Source: Desulfobacterales bacterium (lineage in GTDB: Bacteria > Desulfobacterota > Desulfobacteria > Desulfobacterales > UBA11574). Taken from it: DNA of 13,556 nucleotides. Each line of letters starts with the position of its first letter. The first letter of the stretch is position 1. Where the stretch lies: NCBI GenBank assembly GCA_012974475.1, contig JAAXQD010000213.1, positions 1 to 13,556 of the forward strand, written 5' to 3'. The translations under genes and the position numbers were made by a program. The notes under the pieces were generated by a model. It saw only the letters and a program-made list of their open reading frames with translations, made no database searches and was not told where the DNA came from. This document shows, piece by piece, positions 5,561 to 13,173 of the stretch.

Positions 5561-6700
5561 ATGGACAGATCCGAGAAAGCGGTTCTCGTCTTCAGCAAAC
5601 AATTCGGCCGTCACAGTTATGGGACCGGTCACCCGCTCAAAGTGGAACGGCTCCAGCTGACCATGGACCTGATCGCCGCCTACGGATTGTTTGATACCCC
5701 GGATGCGCCCTGGGTCGAAGCCCGGAACGCCGATGAAACGGACCTGCTGAAATTTCATTCCGCTGAATATCTGGCGATGCTCAAGCTCGCCAATACGGGT
5801 CGGGCGCCTCCCCAAGCCCTGCAGTTCGGTTTGGGAAGCGGCGACAACCCTGTTTTTCCCGGTCTATTCGACTGGTCTTTGCTGGTTGCCGGCGCAACCC
5901 TTGAATGCGTCCGCCAAGTCATGGACGAAGACTGCCGGATCGCTTTTAATATCGCAGGCGGTTTGCACCATGCCCGGGCCGATCGGGCTTCCGGATTTTG
6001 CTACCTGAACGATCCTGTCATCGGGATCAGCCGAATGATTGAAAACGGCTTGCGGGTGGTCTACCTGGATGTAGACGTACACCACGGCGATGGGGTCGAG
6101 GCGGCGTTTTACAACACCGATCAAGTTCTGACCATCTCGCTCCATCAGCACGGTTACACCCTTTTCCCCGGTACAGGATTCCCGGATGAAATGGGGGAGG
6201 GGCCGGGCCGGGGTTACACGGTCAATGTCCCGTTGGCGCCGGGAACCGATGATGATTTATACCTTTGGGTGTTTATGGAAGTGGTGCCGCCCCTGGTGCG
6301 GGCGTATGATCCGGATGTGCTGGTGACTCAGCTGGGGGTGGACACCCTGGCAACAGATCCACTTGCCGGACTGAACCTTACCACCAACGGCTTTATTAAA
6401 CTGGTTGAAGAGATAAAGTCCTGGAACCGGAAATGGGTGGCACTGGGCGGCGGGGGATACAATATGATGAACGTGGCCCGTTCCTGGACCGGGGCATGGG
6501 CGGTCATGAAAGGGGCTGATATTCCGGATGTTTTGCCGGAGGCGTTTGTCAATCAGCACCGGGCCGAACTGGGCCGGACCTCCACGCTTTCGGATCCGGT
6601 TTCTGACATGGAAGCCGCCGTGGCCGACAGTGCCCGAAAGCTGGCCGCATCGGTGGTGGCCGGAATCAAGGAGAATATCTTTCCGGTTCTGTGCGCTTGA
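5561..6700 (+). CDS. Zinc-dependent deacetylase, histone deacetylase/AcuC family
   Basis: This 379-residue protein has the arginase/deacetylase fold that removes acetyl groups from lysine or small amines. The active site is complete: tandem His in GGLHHA (H136, H137), zinc ligands D172 and H174 in DVDVHHGDG, the third ligand D261 in QLGVDTLATDPLAG, and Y300 in GGGGYN. The opening FSKQFGRHSYGTGHPLKVER and the length fit acetoin-utilisation AcuC-type proteins, but acuC is not proven because no acetoin or acetyl-CoA synthetase gene is adjacent. ATG 5561 is chosen because GGAG at 5551-5554 sits 6 nt before it; the in-frame GTG at 5537 lacks such a site. A C-terminal extension (about 325-379) is helical. 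It is probably cytoplasmic and active. Confidence 0.9.
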   Translation: MDRSEKAVLVFSKQFGRHSYGTGHPLKVERLQLTMDLIAAYGLFDTPDAPWVEARNADETDLLKFHSAEYLAMLKLANTGRAPPQALQFGLGSGDNPVFPGLFDWSLLVAGATLECVRQVMDEDCRIAFNIAGGLHHARADRASGFCYLNDPVIGISRMIENGLRVVYLDVDVHHGDGVEAAFYNTDQVLTISLHQHGYTLFPGTGFPDEMGEGPGRGYTVNVPLAPGTDDDLYLWVFMEVVPPLVRAYDPDVLVTQLGVDTLATDPLAGLNLTTNGFIKLVEEIKSWNRKWVALGGGGYNMMNVARSWTGAWAVMKGADIPDVLPEAFVNQHRAELGRTSTLSDPVSDMEAAVADSARKLAASVVAGIKENIFPVLCA

Positions 6701-6881
6701 AACTGCGTGGTATAGGATCATCCATTGTGTCGACAGACACGGCCGTGTCACAAAACCGCCGCGAACCGGCAACGCTATACGGATAGAATATGGAAACGGT
6801 AAGGATAATCGGTGGTGCGGGAAAGGAGAGTCGCTGACCCGGAGGCTGAACTGGAAGGATCGTGCCAAGGGCACAACCATC

Positions 6882-6908
6882 AACCCTGGCCCAGAGGACC
6901 AGGGTTTT
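6882..6908 (+). terminator. Possible rho-independent terminator after the deacetylase gene
   Basis: AACCCTGG (6882-6889) and CCAGGGTT (6899-6906) form an exact 8-bp stem with a 9-nt loop, ending in TTTT (6905-6908). The T-run is short and overlaps the stem, so termination may be weak. It lies 182 bp after the deacetylase stop and just before the convergent small gene. The 6701-6881 stretch before it holds nothing else I can support. Confidence 0.45.
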
Positions 6909-6925
6909 CAAGAGTAGATAAAATG

Positions 6926-7189
6926 TCAAGAAGGACTCAGTGTATCGAGATAAGATTTTAAGGACTCGAACCGCTGAGGCGCTTCGAGATCGTTGCCTGA
7001 ATTCAAGTCGCTGACGTTGACCCAAACAGGCTCATCCAAGGATTCGGGCAGGTGCAGTTCATCATCCGAGGTGATGGTGATAAAGGCCTCGGCCCCTTTG
7101 TGCTCGATTCTCTTCATATACCATTCAAAACCGCTGCAACTTGACGATATTGTGAAACCGTATTCTTCCATTTTTTTATCGAGTTCCAT
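6926..7189 (-). CDS. Small acidic protein of unknown function (87 aa)
   Basis: This 87-residue protein is acidic and soluble, with no signal or membrane segment. It begins MELDKKMEEYGF, contains SSSCSGFEWYMKRIEHKG, then a strand-rich part (AEAFITITSDDELHLPESLDEPVWVNVSDL) and ends in a helix. The alternating hydrophobic pattern suggests a small alpha-beta domain. AAAGGATAGGA just before the ATG provides a ribosome site. It stands alone between convergent and divergent plus-strand genes. I do not recognise the family; the ribosome site and ordered composition support a real gene. Confidence 0.6.
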   Translation of the reverse strand: MELDKKMEEYGFTISSSCSGFEWYMKRIEHKGAEAFITITSDDELHLPESLDEPVWVNVSDLNSGNDLEAPQRFESLKSYLDTLSPS

Positions 7190-7309
7190 TTCCTATCCTT
7201 TCCAGAACGTTTTCATTGAAGGGCCTGCGAAAGGGCTCGCAGAGCGCAATTCAACATAGGGGAGATGGTGTCATTTGATAACATTGTACTTTTCATTTCA
7301 TGGCTATAG

Positions 7310-7328
7310 TGGTATGGAAAGCATACCA
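7310..7328 (+). promoter_or_regulatory. Hairpin in the upstream region of the aldehyde dehydrogenase-like gene
   Basis: TGGTATG (7310-7316) and CATACCA (7322-7328) pair exactly around the loop GAAAG. It lies about 100 bp before the start codon. It may be an operator (the two halves would suit a dimeric repressor) or a leader hairpin. Confidence 0.35.
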
Positions 7329-7351
7329 TAAAGAGAAGAATAAAGATACCA

Positions 7352-7408
7352 CCGGTGCTCAACTCAACGAAATTTTTGCTGGATCCAGATAATCGCTTCG
7401 AGCACCGG
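7352..7408 (+). promoter_or_regulatory. Long-range 9-bp inverted repeat in the leader of the aldehyde dehydrogenase-like gene
   Basis: CCGGTGCTC (7352-7360) pairs exactly with GAGCACCGG (7400-7408) across 39 nt, which also contain the perfect palindrome CTGGATCCAG (7379-7388). The right arm ends 7 nt before the GGGAG ribosome site (7416-7420) and 18 nt before the ATG. In RNA this would be a stable stem capable of affecting translation or termination. Function is inferred. Confidence 0.45.
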
Positions 7409-7426
7409 CTTTAATGGGAGAGATAG

Positions 7427-8626
7427 ATGCTGCAAAACGAAGAATTCAGGGCCAGGCTGGAAGAAATCGAACGACTGGCCGATGCACTTGAACATCAAAA
7501 ATCGAAACTGCTGGAGACCGCTGCCCAAGATGCCGGGTTTCCTGTAAAAATCACCGCAGTCGAGGTCGATTTGTCGGTGGCGTATTTGCGAACCATGAAA
7601 GAAGAGATTCCACAGGTGGCCAACAGACAACCTTACGGTACGGTGGCCACCATATTTGCCTACGATGCGCCGGCGGTGGTGCTGGCCCGTCTGGGTGGAT
7701 CGGCCCTGCTGACGGGCAATCGCTTGCGTTTCAGCGTCTCTTCCCAGACCCCTCGAACCGGAGCGCTGCTCGGCGAGATTTGCAAACCTTTCGAGTCCAT
7801 TGAACCGGTCATCGGTGAGGACAACCGCGAATTCGGCCGGCAGTGTATAGCGGACCCGGATGTCCGGGTTCTTTTTATTTCAGGCGGTTCGGCGGTTGGA
7901 GAGGTGTATCGAAAACAGCACACAGCCTTTGACAAACTCTTTTTTGCAGGGCCTGGGGGCATGCCGTCGGCAATTGTGTTTGAAGATTCAGATGCACATG
8001 CAGCCGCTGGTTTTATCGCACGGCGGGCATTTGTCAATGGCGGTCAATACTGCACCACCTTGAAAAAGGTGTATATCCACAGCAGTCTTTATGAAACTGT
8101 CCGTGAAGACATACTCGGTCATGTGAAAAACATGAAGGTGGGAGATCCTTTTGACCCTGACACCGATATCGGACCGATTCGGGTTGAACGGACCCGTAAA
8201 ATTATTCAAAATGCACTCAGACAGTGCCGGCCTGCACGGTTAATCGAGGGGGCCATCGACGGTGAAATGATCTCTCCGCTTGTGCTTGAAACCGATAACA
8301 ACCGCATCCCTGATCTTGAACTCTTCGGCCCTTTCCTTCTTCTCAAGCCCTTCGATGATCCGCAACACGCCGTGACGGAACTTGTTCAGACGCGTTACGG
8401 CTTTCTTCTGGCATTTTTCGGGTCGCCGTCAGATCAGACAAAAGCGCGCTTTAATTCTCACTTCGGGATGGTGCACGATAACCCTGACTTCACGTTTACC
8501 CCCTTGCGGCTTCCATTTGGCGGAAAGGGCGGCAGCGGTTGGATCCTCGAGCGCCGGGGCAATGATTGGATCGAGCGAGACGGGGCATTTCTTTACAGCA
8601 GGGAGCTGGTTTCAGGTACCGGCTGA
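7427..8626 (+). CDS. Short divergent aldehyde dehydrogenase-fold protein
   Basis: This 399-residue protein is shorter than the usual 450-500 of aldehyde dehydrogenases. The order of motifs is that of the superfamily: Rossmann-region GTVATIFAYDAPAVV (70-85), a GN turn (97-98), LFISGGSAVGEVY (149-161), AGPGGMPSAIVFEDSD (174-189), FVNGGQYCTTLKKVYIH with the nucleophile C209, ELFGPFLLLKPF (298-309) and LPFGGKGGSG (362-371). The first part of the family is largely missing. By alignment the Asn of PWN is D80, the Lys of the KPS motif is lost (RFSVSSQTP) and the Glu of ELGG is replaced by Gly in AGPGG. Loss of that Glu also occurs in CoA-acylating enzymes. Substrate and even activity are uncertain. 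GGGAG lies 6 nt upstream. Confidence 0.8.
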   Translation: MLQNEEFRARLEEIERLADALEHQKSKLLETAAQDAGFPVKITAVEVDLSVAYLRTMKEEIPQVANRQPYGTVATIFAYDAPAVVLARLGGSALLTGNRLRFSVSSQTPRTGALLGEICKPFESIEPVIGEDNREFGRQCIADPDVRVLFISGGSAVGEVYRKQHTAFDKLFFAGPGGMPSAIVFEDSDAHAAAGFIARRAFVNGGQYCTTLKKVYIHSSLYETVREDILGHVKNMKVGDPFDPDTDIGPIRVERTRKIIQNALRQCRPARLIEGAIDGEMISPLVLETDNNRIPDLELFGPFLLLKPFDDPQHAVTELVQTRYGFLLAFFGSPSDQTKARFNSHFGMVHDNPDFTFTPLRLPFGGKGGSGWILERRGNDWIERDGAFLYSRELVSGTG

Positions 8627-8633
8627 AAAGGGG

Positions 8634-8777
8634 CGAGACCTTTGCAAAACGCCCCTTTTTGCCCAATTTCTGCGTCTATCTCAAATTGTAATCCTCGAAA
8701 TACTCAATGTATTCCTGTGGTTAAAATTTTCGCTTTCCTTGAGCTTGAACAAAAATGACCATTTTTCAAAGGTCTCG
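8634..8777. repeat. Repeat element E2: 144-bp imperfect palindrome
   Basis: The ends CGAGACCTTTG (8634-8644) and CAAAGGTCTCG (8767-8777) are exact inverse copies. The centre has GAAATAC (8697-8703) and GTATTCC (8709-8715), a stem with one mismatch around TCAAT. The right arm holds TTTTCGCTTTCCTTGAGCTT (8727-8746), which matches E3 at 13266 with two changes in 21 bases. The left arm CAATTTCTGCGTCTATC also aligns with E3 at 13202. It starts 8 bp after the stop of the aldehyde dehydrogenase-like gene and lies between convergent genes, so it may act as a bidirectional terminator. Confidence 0.75.
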
Positions 8778-8841
8778 GGGCCTTTAACACATTGAATGGT
8801 TTGTACCGCCTGTCATTGCATCGATAACACAACAGCGCGTG

Positions 8842-9846
8842 TCAACGGTGCAGATATTTTGATTTCAGTTCAGAAATTCGTCTGAGTGATTCCCCCCCTT
8901 TTGCCTGGATCGATTCGGATCGGCTCTGGGCATCCAATATTTCTTTGAATGCATTTTCAATGTCCGGCCCTGCATGGCAGATCAAGGCAATGTCGATGTC
9001 CGACACTAGAATCCGGCGAATGACGGTATGGATGTCGTAATTTTTTTTAATGGCTCCCATGTCCAGATCGTCGGTCATGGTAAGACCGCCGTAGCCCATA
9101 CGCCGGCGGAGAAGATCACCGGCAATGGCGGTTGACAGGCTCGCGGGCCAATGAGGATCCATCTTTTTATAAAGAATATGTGAGAGCATTATTCCCGCCA
9201 CATTATTCTTTATGGCGGCTTGAAACGGGATGAGATCGGAAGTTTCCATGGCGTCGGCATCCGTCTCCAGATCGGGCATTTCAAGATGTGAATCGAGTAT
9301 GGTACGCCCGATGCCTGGAAAATGTTTGGCAACCGCCATAATCTTATTCGTCTGCAGGTGTTCGATGACCACCACTCCCAGTTGAGACACCCATATGGGG
9401 TCGGGGCCGAACACCCTGTCGGCCATTACACCCTCTACGCCTTCAGGAACAACGTCCAGGACCGGCGCCAGATTCATGTTTATTCCCAGCGTTCGGAGTT
9501 CGTTGGAAGTGGTTCGGGCAAATACCATGGCATCTTCAGGACCTTTCATCTTTGGATTGCCCGGGAACTGGGTAAGGGGTTCTTTGAGCCTGGCCACCCG
9601 GCCCCCTTCCTGGTCGATGGCGATAAACAGCGGCGGCTGGCCGCAAGCGCGAGCATACGCCTGAATCGAGGCGCACAATGCTTTGATTTGTTCGGGATTC
9701 ACCAGGTTCCCGGCAAAAAAAACGATCCCGCCCACCTTTAAGGTGTCGATGAGAAACCTGAGCTCCGGGTTGAACTCGATTCCGTCGAACCCCACCATGA
9801 GACGCTGGCCGGCGGCCTGCTCCGGTGAAAGTGCTGCCATATCCAT
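8842..9846 (-). CDS. nagZ: Beta-N-acetylhexosaminidase, glycoside hydrolase family 3
   Basis: This 334-residue protein has the length of single-domain NagZ, which removes GlcNAc from anhydro-muropeptides in peptidoglycan recycling. Visible family motifs are AIDQEGGRVARL (76-87), NLAPVLDV (125-132), AKHFPGIGRTILDSH (173-187) with the mobile-loop acid/base pair D185 and H187, IMLSHI (219-224) and the nucleophile region TMTDDLDMGAI (256-266, D259 or D260). The usual second His of KHFPGHG is Ile178-179 region here (HFPGIG), a mild deviation outside the acid/base pair. GGGGAG is 6 nt before the ATG. No signal peptide is seen, as expected of cytoplasmic NagZ. It follows the methyltransferase gene by 85 bp on the same strand as mltG, a sensible functional neighbour. 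Confidence 0.9.
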   Translation of the reverse strand: MDMAALSPEQAAGQRLMVGFDGIEFNPELRFLIDTLKVGGIVFFAGNLVNPEQIKALCASIQAYARACGQPPLFIAIDQEGGRVARLKEPLTQFPGNPKMKGPEDAMVFARTTSNELRTLGINMNLAPVLDVVPEGVEGVMADRVFGPDPIWVSQLGVVVIEHLQTNKIMAVAKHFPGIGRTILDSHLEMPDLETDADAMETSDLIPFQAAIKNNVAGIMLSHILYKKMDPHWPASLSTAIAGDLLRRRMGYGGLTMTDDLDMGAIKKNYDIHTVIRRILVSDIDIALICHAGPDIENAFKEILDAQSRSESIQAKGGESLRRISELKSKYLHR

Positions 9847-9931
9847 TTGGTCTCCCCTAATCGTGTTGTTCAGAATAAGATTCTAAAAGATAATCACGAA
9901 AACGCGAAACACGCTTCCCGCTTATTGAGAT

Positions 9932-10777
9932 TCAACGAACAAATACCATCCCTGCCCAGTCTTTTTCAAATGATTTCCAGACACATTTAAAACGGTTTTG
10001 GGTGAATTCATTCAAAAGGTCTGAAACTTCATCCGGTTTTATTCCCGAAACCACAACTGCACCGTCTTTTTCGGTGATGTGAGCCATGTGAGAACAAAGC
10101 TTCTTGAGGGTGGGATATCGGAGGTTTGCGGTGATCAGTGTAAATTTTTCATGGATATCCTGGATGTTATGGTCATGGATTGCAATCCGATGCTCCAGGT
10201 GGTTCAATTGAATGTTTTTTCTGGCTTCTGCCCTTGCACAGGGATCGATATCGATTCCCTTGGCCGTTTTTATCCCCAACAAGACGGCTGCCATTGCCAG
10301 AACACCGGATCCGGTTCCAATATCCAGGGCCTTGGTACCGTTTTCTTTTTTTAAACACCGGGTTTCGAGCATTGCGTTTTCAATCCCTTTGACCGCCAGT
10401 CTCGTTGTGGGATGATCGCCCGAACCGAATGCAGCGCCCTGCTGTATGTCGATGACCACGTCTTGGGAACCGGGTCGGTAAAACATGCCGTGGGGTTTCA
10501 ATACCACCCGATGGGATATGCGGGAGGGTTTGTTGAAGGATTTTTCGAGGAAAGAACAGCCAAAATGATAAGTATATATGAGTTCCCGGTCTGAAACCAA
10601 ACTCCGGACGACGGTTTTAAATTCCTGACGGTCCATTAAAAACCGCTCCGAGAGTGCCCTTTCCAAAGCACCGGGGGTGAGCTTTTTTTTGGACGCATTC
10701 ACACAAGACAATACCTCCCGGCGGATTGCATGACAGTGGGCCACGGCGCTTTTTTGGTTTTTTTCAGATACGCTCAT
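9932..10777 (-). CDS. SAM-dependent methyltransferase, PrmA (ribosomal protein L11 methyltransferase)-like
   Basis: This 281-residue protein has a PrmA-type catalytic domain: AFGSGDHPTTRLAV (116-129), which resembles the AFGTGTHPTT motif of PrmA, then SAM motif I in LDIGTGSGVLAMAA (151-164), acidic motif GIDIDPCA (174-181) and ANLRYPTL (217-224), where PrmA usually has ANI or similar. PrmA trimethylates L11 and carries an N-terminal ferredoxin-like domain that binds L11. Here residues 20-90 look instead like a winged helix (LTPGALERALSERFLMDRQEF, SLVSDRELIYTYHFG). So the substrate may not be L11, and I give no gene symbol. It starts 11 bp after the mltG stop, suggesting co-transcription. It is cytoplasmic. 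Confidence 0.8.
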   Translation of the reverse strand: MSVSEKNQKSAVAHCHAIRREVLSCVNASKKKLTPGALERALSERFLMDRQEFKTVVRSLVSDRELIYTYHFGCSFLEKSFNKPSRISHRVVLKPHGMFYRPGSQDVVIDIQQGAAFGSGDHPTTRLAVKGIENAMLETRCLKKENGTKALDIGTGSGVLAMAAVLLGIKTAKGIDIDPCARAEARKNIQLNHLEHRIAIHDHNIQDIHEKFTLITANLRYPTLKKLCSHMAHITEKDGAVVVSGIKPDEVSDLLNEFTQNRFKCVWKSFEKDWAGMVFVR

Positions 10778-10788
10778 TCATCGCTCTT

Positions 10789-11793
10789 CTACCGGCCCAA
10801 TTGATACTTTCTAACAGCACGGTTGTGATCTCTAATATTGGTTGAAAACTGGTGCGTCCGGTCCTTTCTGGAAACAAAAAAGAGAAACTCGGTATTTGCC
10901 GGGTAAAGGGCGGCTTCTATGGCCTTGATGCCGGTGTTTGAAATGGGTCCCGGCGGCAGACCTTTTATGGTATAGGTGTTGTACGGTGTCGACGTGACGA
11001 GATCTTTTCGGGTGATGTTGCCGTTGAAATTTTTTATGCCGTAGATCACTGTAGGGTCGCTCTCTAAACGCATTTTCCGGTTTAAACGATTGTGGAAAAC
11101 AGAAGATATTACGGGGCGTTCTGCTGCAGTGCCTGTCTCCTTTTCAATGATGGATGCAAGGGTGACCACCTGGTGAAGGGTAAGCCCCATGCTTTTGGCC
11201 TGTTCTTTCCACTCCGGCAGGAAAACAGACCAGAACCGTTTTGCCATGGCGGAGATAATTTTTTCAGGCAAGGTCCCCTTGGGGAAATAGTAGGTATCCG
11301 GGAAAAGATACCCTTCAAAGGTTTCGGCATCGATCCCTCGGGTACGGACCAGATCCGGGTCGTTGGCGGTCTTTAAAAAATCGATTTCGGTTCCGAATCC
11401 CGCTCTGGAAACCGCCTGGGCAACCTGCTGCAGATTATAGCCTTCCGGTATGGTGAGCCTGTGAAGCAGGACCTTTCCTTGAACCATGATCTCGAGTATT
11501 TTGTTTGGCGTCATGGCAGAGGATAGTCCATATTCTCCGGCTTTGATTTTTTTGTCATATCCCTTGATGCGGGCCAACAGTCTGAATTTGGTGGGATGTT
11601 CGATAATGCCGCGTTCACGGAGCATTTTAGCGAAAGATTGAAATCCCTGGCCGGATTTAACAACCACGACCTGTTCGACGGGTTCAGTGCCTGCAGGTGT
11701 ATGGGCGTAGTTCAGGATGTCCAGATATACGGCTGCTGCAACGAAAAACCCGAAAATCAGCGTCGATGTGATGACGATCCCTAATTTCTTCAA
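10789..11793 (-). CDS. mltG: Endolytic murein transglycosylase MltG (YceG-like)
   Basis: This 334-residue protein has one N-terminal membrane helix (about 5-25) and a periplasmic body. MltG cuts nascent glycan strands and so limits their length. Visible family motifs are the LysM-like part (VVVKSGQGFQSFAKMLRERGII, 43-64), IPEGYN (115-120), EGYLFPDTYYF (160-170), the catalytic E217 in ASIIEKETG (213-221), SSVFHNRL and ESDPTVIYG (244-252), and NTYTIKGLPPGPISN (272-286). Length and all motifs are normal. The start is TTG at 11793, since no in-frame ATG or GTG is close; GAGGA lies upstream at a long spacing of about 10 nt, so expression may be modest. It leads the three-gene minus-strand cluster. 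Confidence 0.92.
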   Translation of the reverse strand: MKKLGIVITSTLIFGFFVAAAVYLDILNYAHTPAGTEPVEQVVVVKSGQGFQSFAKMLRERGIIEHPTKFRLLARIKGYDKKIKAGEYGLSSAMTPNKILEIMVQGKVLLHRLTIPEGYNLQQVAQAVSRAGFGTEIDFLKTANDPDLVRTRGIDAETFEGYLFPDTYYFPKGTLPEKIISAMAKRFWSVFLPEWKEQAKSMGLTLHQVVTLASIIEKETGTAAERPVISSVFHNRLNRKMRLESDPTVIYGIKNFNGNITRKDLVTSTPYNTYTIKGLPPGPISNTGIKAIEAALYPANTEFLFFVSRKDRTHQFSTNIRDHNRAVRKYQLGR

Positions 11794-11825
11794 AGTTTGA
11801 TTGTCCTCGTTTACAAAGTCCTAGG

Positions 11826-11855
11826 ATTTTATTCCATAGCCCAGCCAATTGTCAA
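11826..11855 (-). promoter_or_regulatory. Sigma-70-type promoter of the mltG cluster
   Basis: On the minus strand TTGACA (11855-11850) is followed after 18 bp by TAAAAT (11831-11826), 6 of 6 and 5 of 6 to consensus. Transcription would begin near 11819, about 25 nt before the TTG start of mltG. This is the most convincing promoter in the window. It lies in the 213-bp gap between mltG and the divergent radical SAM gene. Confidence 0.6.
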
Positions 11856-12006
11856 AGGGGTAATGCAGGCGTCTTGATTTTAATAGGTTGCGTGATTAAC
11901 GTTGACAAGGGAGAATTTTGTTGATTCGTTGAAGTAAGTGGTCGTTAACCGGTTGAATTGAAACCGATGAAGATTTTGAACGGCCTCAAAGGACAGAAGG
12001 ATTCAC

Positions 12007-13173
12007 ATGAGCCGGCAGCGAAATACAACTGAAGATTATCAAGGATTTGAACAGGGGCCTATCCGGCCGCCCAGTGAGGCATACAGCCTTCTGATTCGTG
12101 TCACACGGAACTGCCCATGGAATCGCTGTACGTTCTGCCCCGTATATAAGGAATCGCGGTTTTCCATCCGTCCGGTGGAACATGTCAAGCGGGATATCGA
12201 TACGGTTCACAGGTCTCTCGAGATCATCCAAAAAGTGGCCGATGACCACGGCAGCCTTTCTCGAACCGCTGTTCGGGAAGCGGTGGGCAATTATGAACAG
12301 CCGGACCCCGGAGGGTTTAATGCCGCTTTGAGCTGGTTTTCCGGTGGAATGCGTTCGGTGTTTCTCCAGGATGCAAACAGTCTTATCATAAAACCATTAG
12401 ATTTATTGGAGATTCTGCTTCATCTCAAGAAGCGTTTTCCCTGGGTCGAACGAACGACCTCATATGCCCGCTCCCATACCATCGCCCGGATCAAGGATCG
12501 TGATCTCAAGAATTTCAAAGACGCCGGTTTGAACAGAATCCATATCGGTCTGGAATCCGGTTCAGACCGGGTTCTAAAGATGGCCAAAAAAGGGGTTACC
12601 AAAGAAACCCATATCAAAGCAGGGCTCAAAATAAAAAAGGCCGGGATGGAGTTGTCGGAGTATATCATGCCGGGCCTGGGTGGAAAAGCCTATTCCGGGA
12701 TTCATGCCCGGGAAACGGCGGATGCCTTAAACCGGATCAACCCGGATTTTATAAGGCTTAGAACCCTGGCAATTCCCAACAGTGTCGAGCTGTATGACGA
12801 TTATGCGGCCGGCAGTTTTGAAAAATGTACGGATCTGATGATGGCCAAGGAGATTCTGATTTTGCTGGAATCGTTGAACGGCATCACCAGTGTGGTCAAA
12901 AGCGACCATATTTTGAATCTTTTTCAGAATTTGGAAGGTAAATTGCCCCGGGATAAAGCACGGATGCTCGATATCGTACACCGTTTTTTGGCAATGGATC
13001 CGGATCGGCAGTGTGTCTATCAGGTGGGGAGACGGTTCGGATTTTTCTCCCGTCTAAGGGATATGGAAAACCCCCGGAGGCTGGCCAAAGCGGAAAAGGC
13101 CTGCCGGCAGTTTGGCATTACTCCGGAAAATGTGGATGAAGTGATTGATGAGTTGATGAAAAGATTCATATAG
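12007..13173 (+). CDS. Radical SAM protein with CX4CX2C cluster motif
   Basis: This 388-residue protein has a radical SAM core that binds a 4Fe-4S cluster and SAM. The cluster cysteines are C36, C41 and C44 in RNCPWNRCTFCPVYK. Their spacing is C-x4-C-x2-C, not the usual C-x3-C-x2-C. The rest of the barrel is recognisable: SVFLQDANSLIIKP (117-130), TSYARSHTIARIKD, and RIHIGLESGSDRVLKMAKKGV (177-197), the HemN-like strand and helix, then EYIMPGLGGKAYSG (218-231) and RLRTLAIP. There is a variable insert at about 72-108. The C-terminal domain (about 300-388) has no further cysteine cluster motif. The substrate is unknown. AAGGA at 11997-12001 lies 5 nt before the ATG. It is divergent from mltG, and its stop lies inside repeat E3. 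Confidence 0.88.
   Translation: MSRQRNTTEDYQGFEQGPIRPPSEAYSLLIRVTRNCPWNRCTFCPVYKESRFSIRPVEHVKRDIDTVHRSLEIIQKVADDHGSLSRTAVREAVGNYEQPDPGGFNAALSWFSGGMRSVFLQDANSLIIKPLDLLEILLHLKKRFPWVERTTSYARSHTIARIKDRDLKNFKDAGLNRIHIGLESGSDRVLKMAKKGVTKETHIKAGLKIKKAGMELSEYIMPGLGGKAYSGIHARETADALNRINPDFIRLRTLAIPNSVELYDDYAAGSFEKCTDLMMAKEILILLESLNGITSVVKSDHILNLFQNLEGKLPRDKARMLDIVHRFLAMDPDRQCVYQVGRRFGFFSRLRDMENPRRLAKAEKACRQFGITPENVDEVIDELMKRFI

Noticed and set aside
6257..6917. Long frames on both strands over the deacetylase 3' end
   Set aside because: Both are out-of-frame shadows of a GC-rich gene and its tail; no motif or ribosome site supports them.
11902..11930. TTGACA as a -35 box for the radical SAM gene
   Set aside because: No acceptable -10 sequence lies 16-19 bp downstream (TTCGTT at the 17-bp position).
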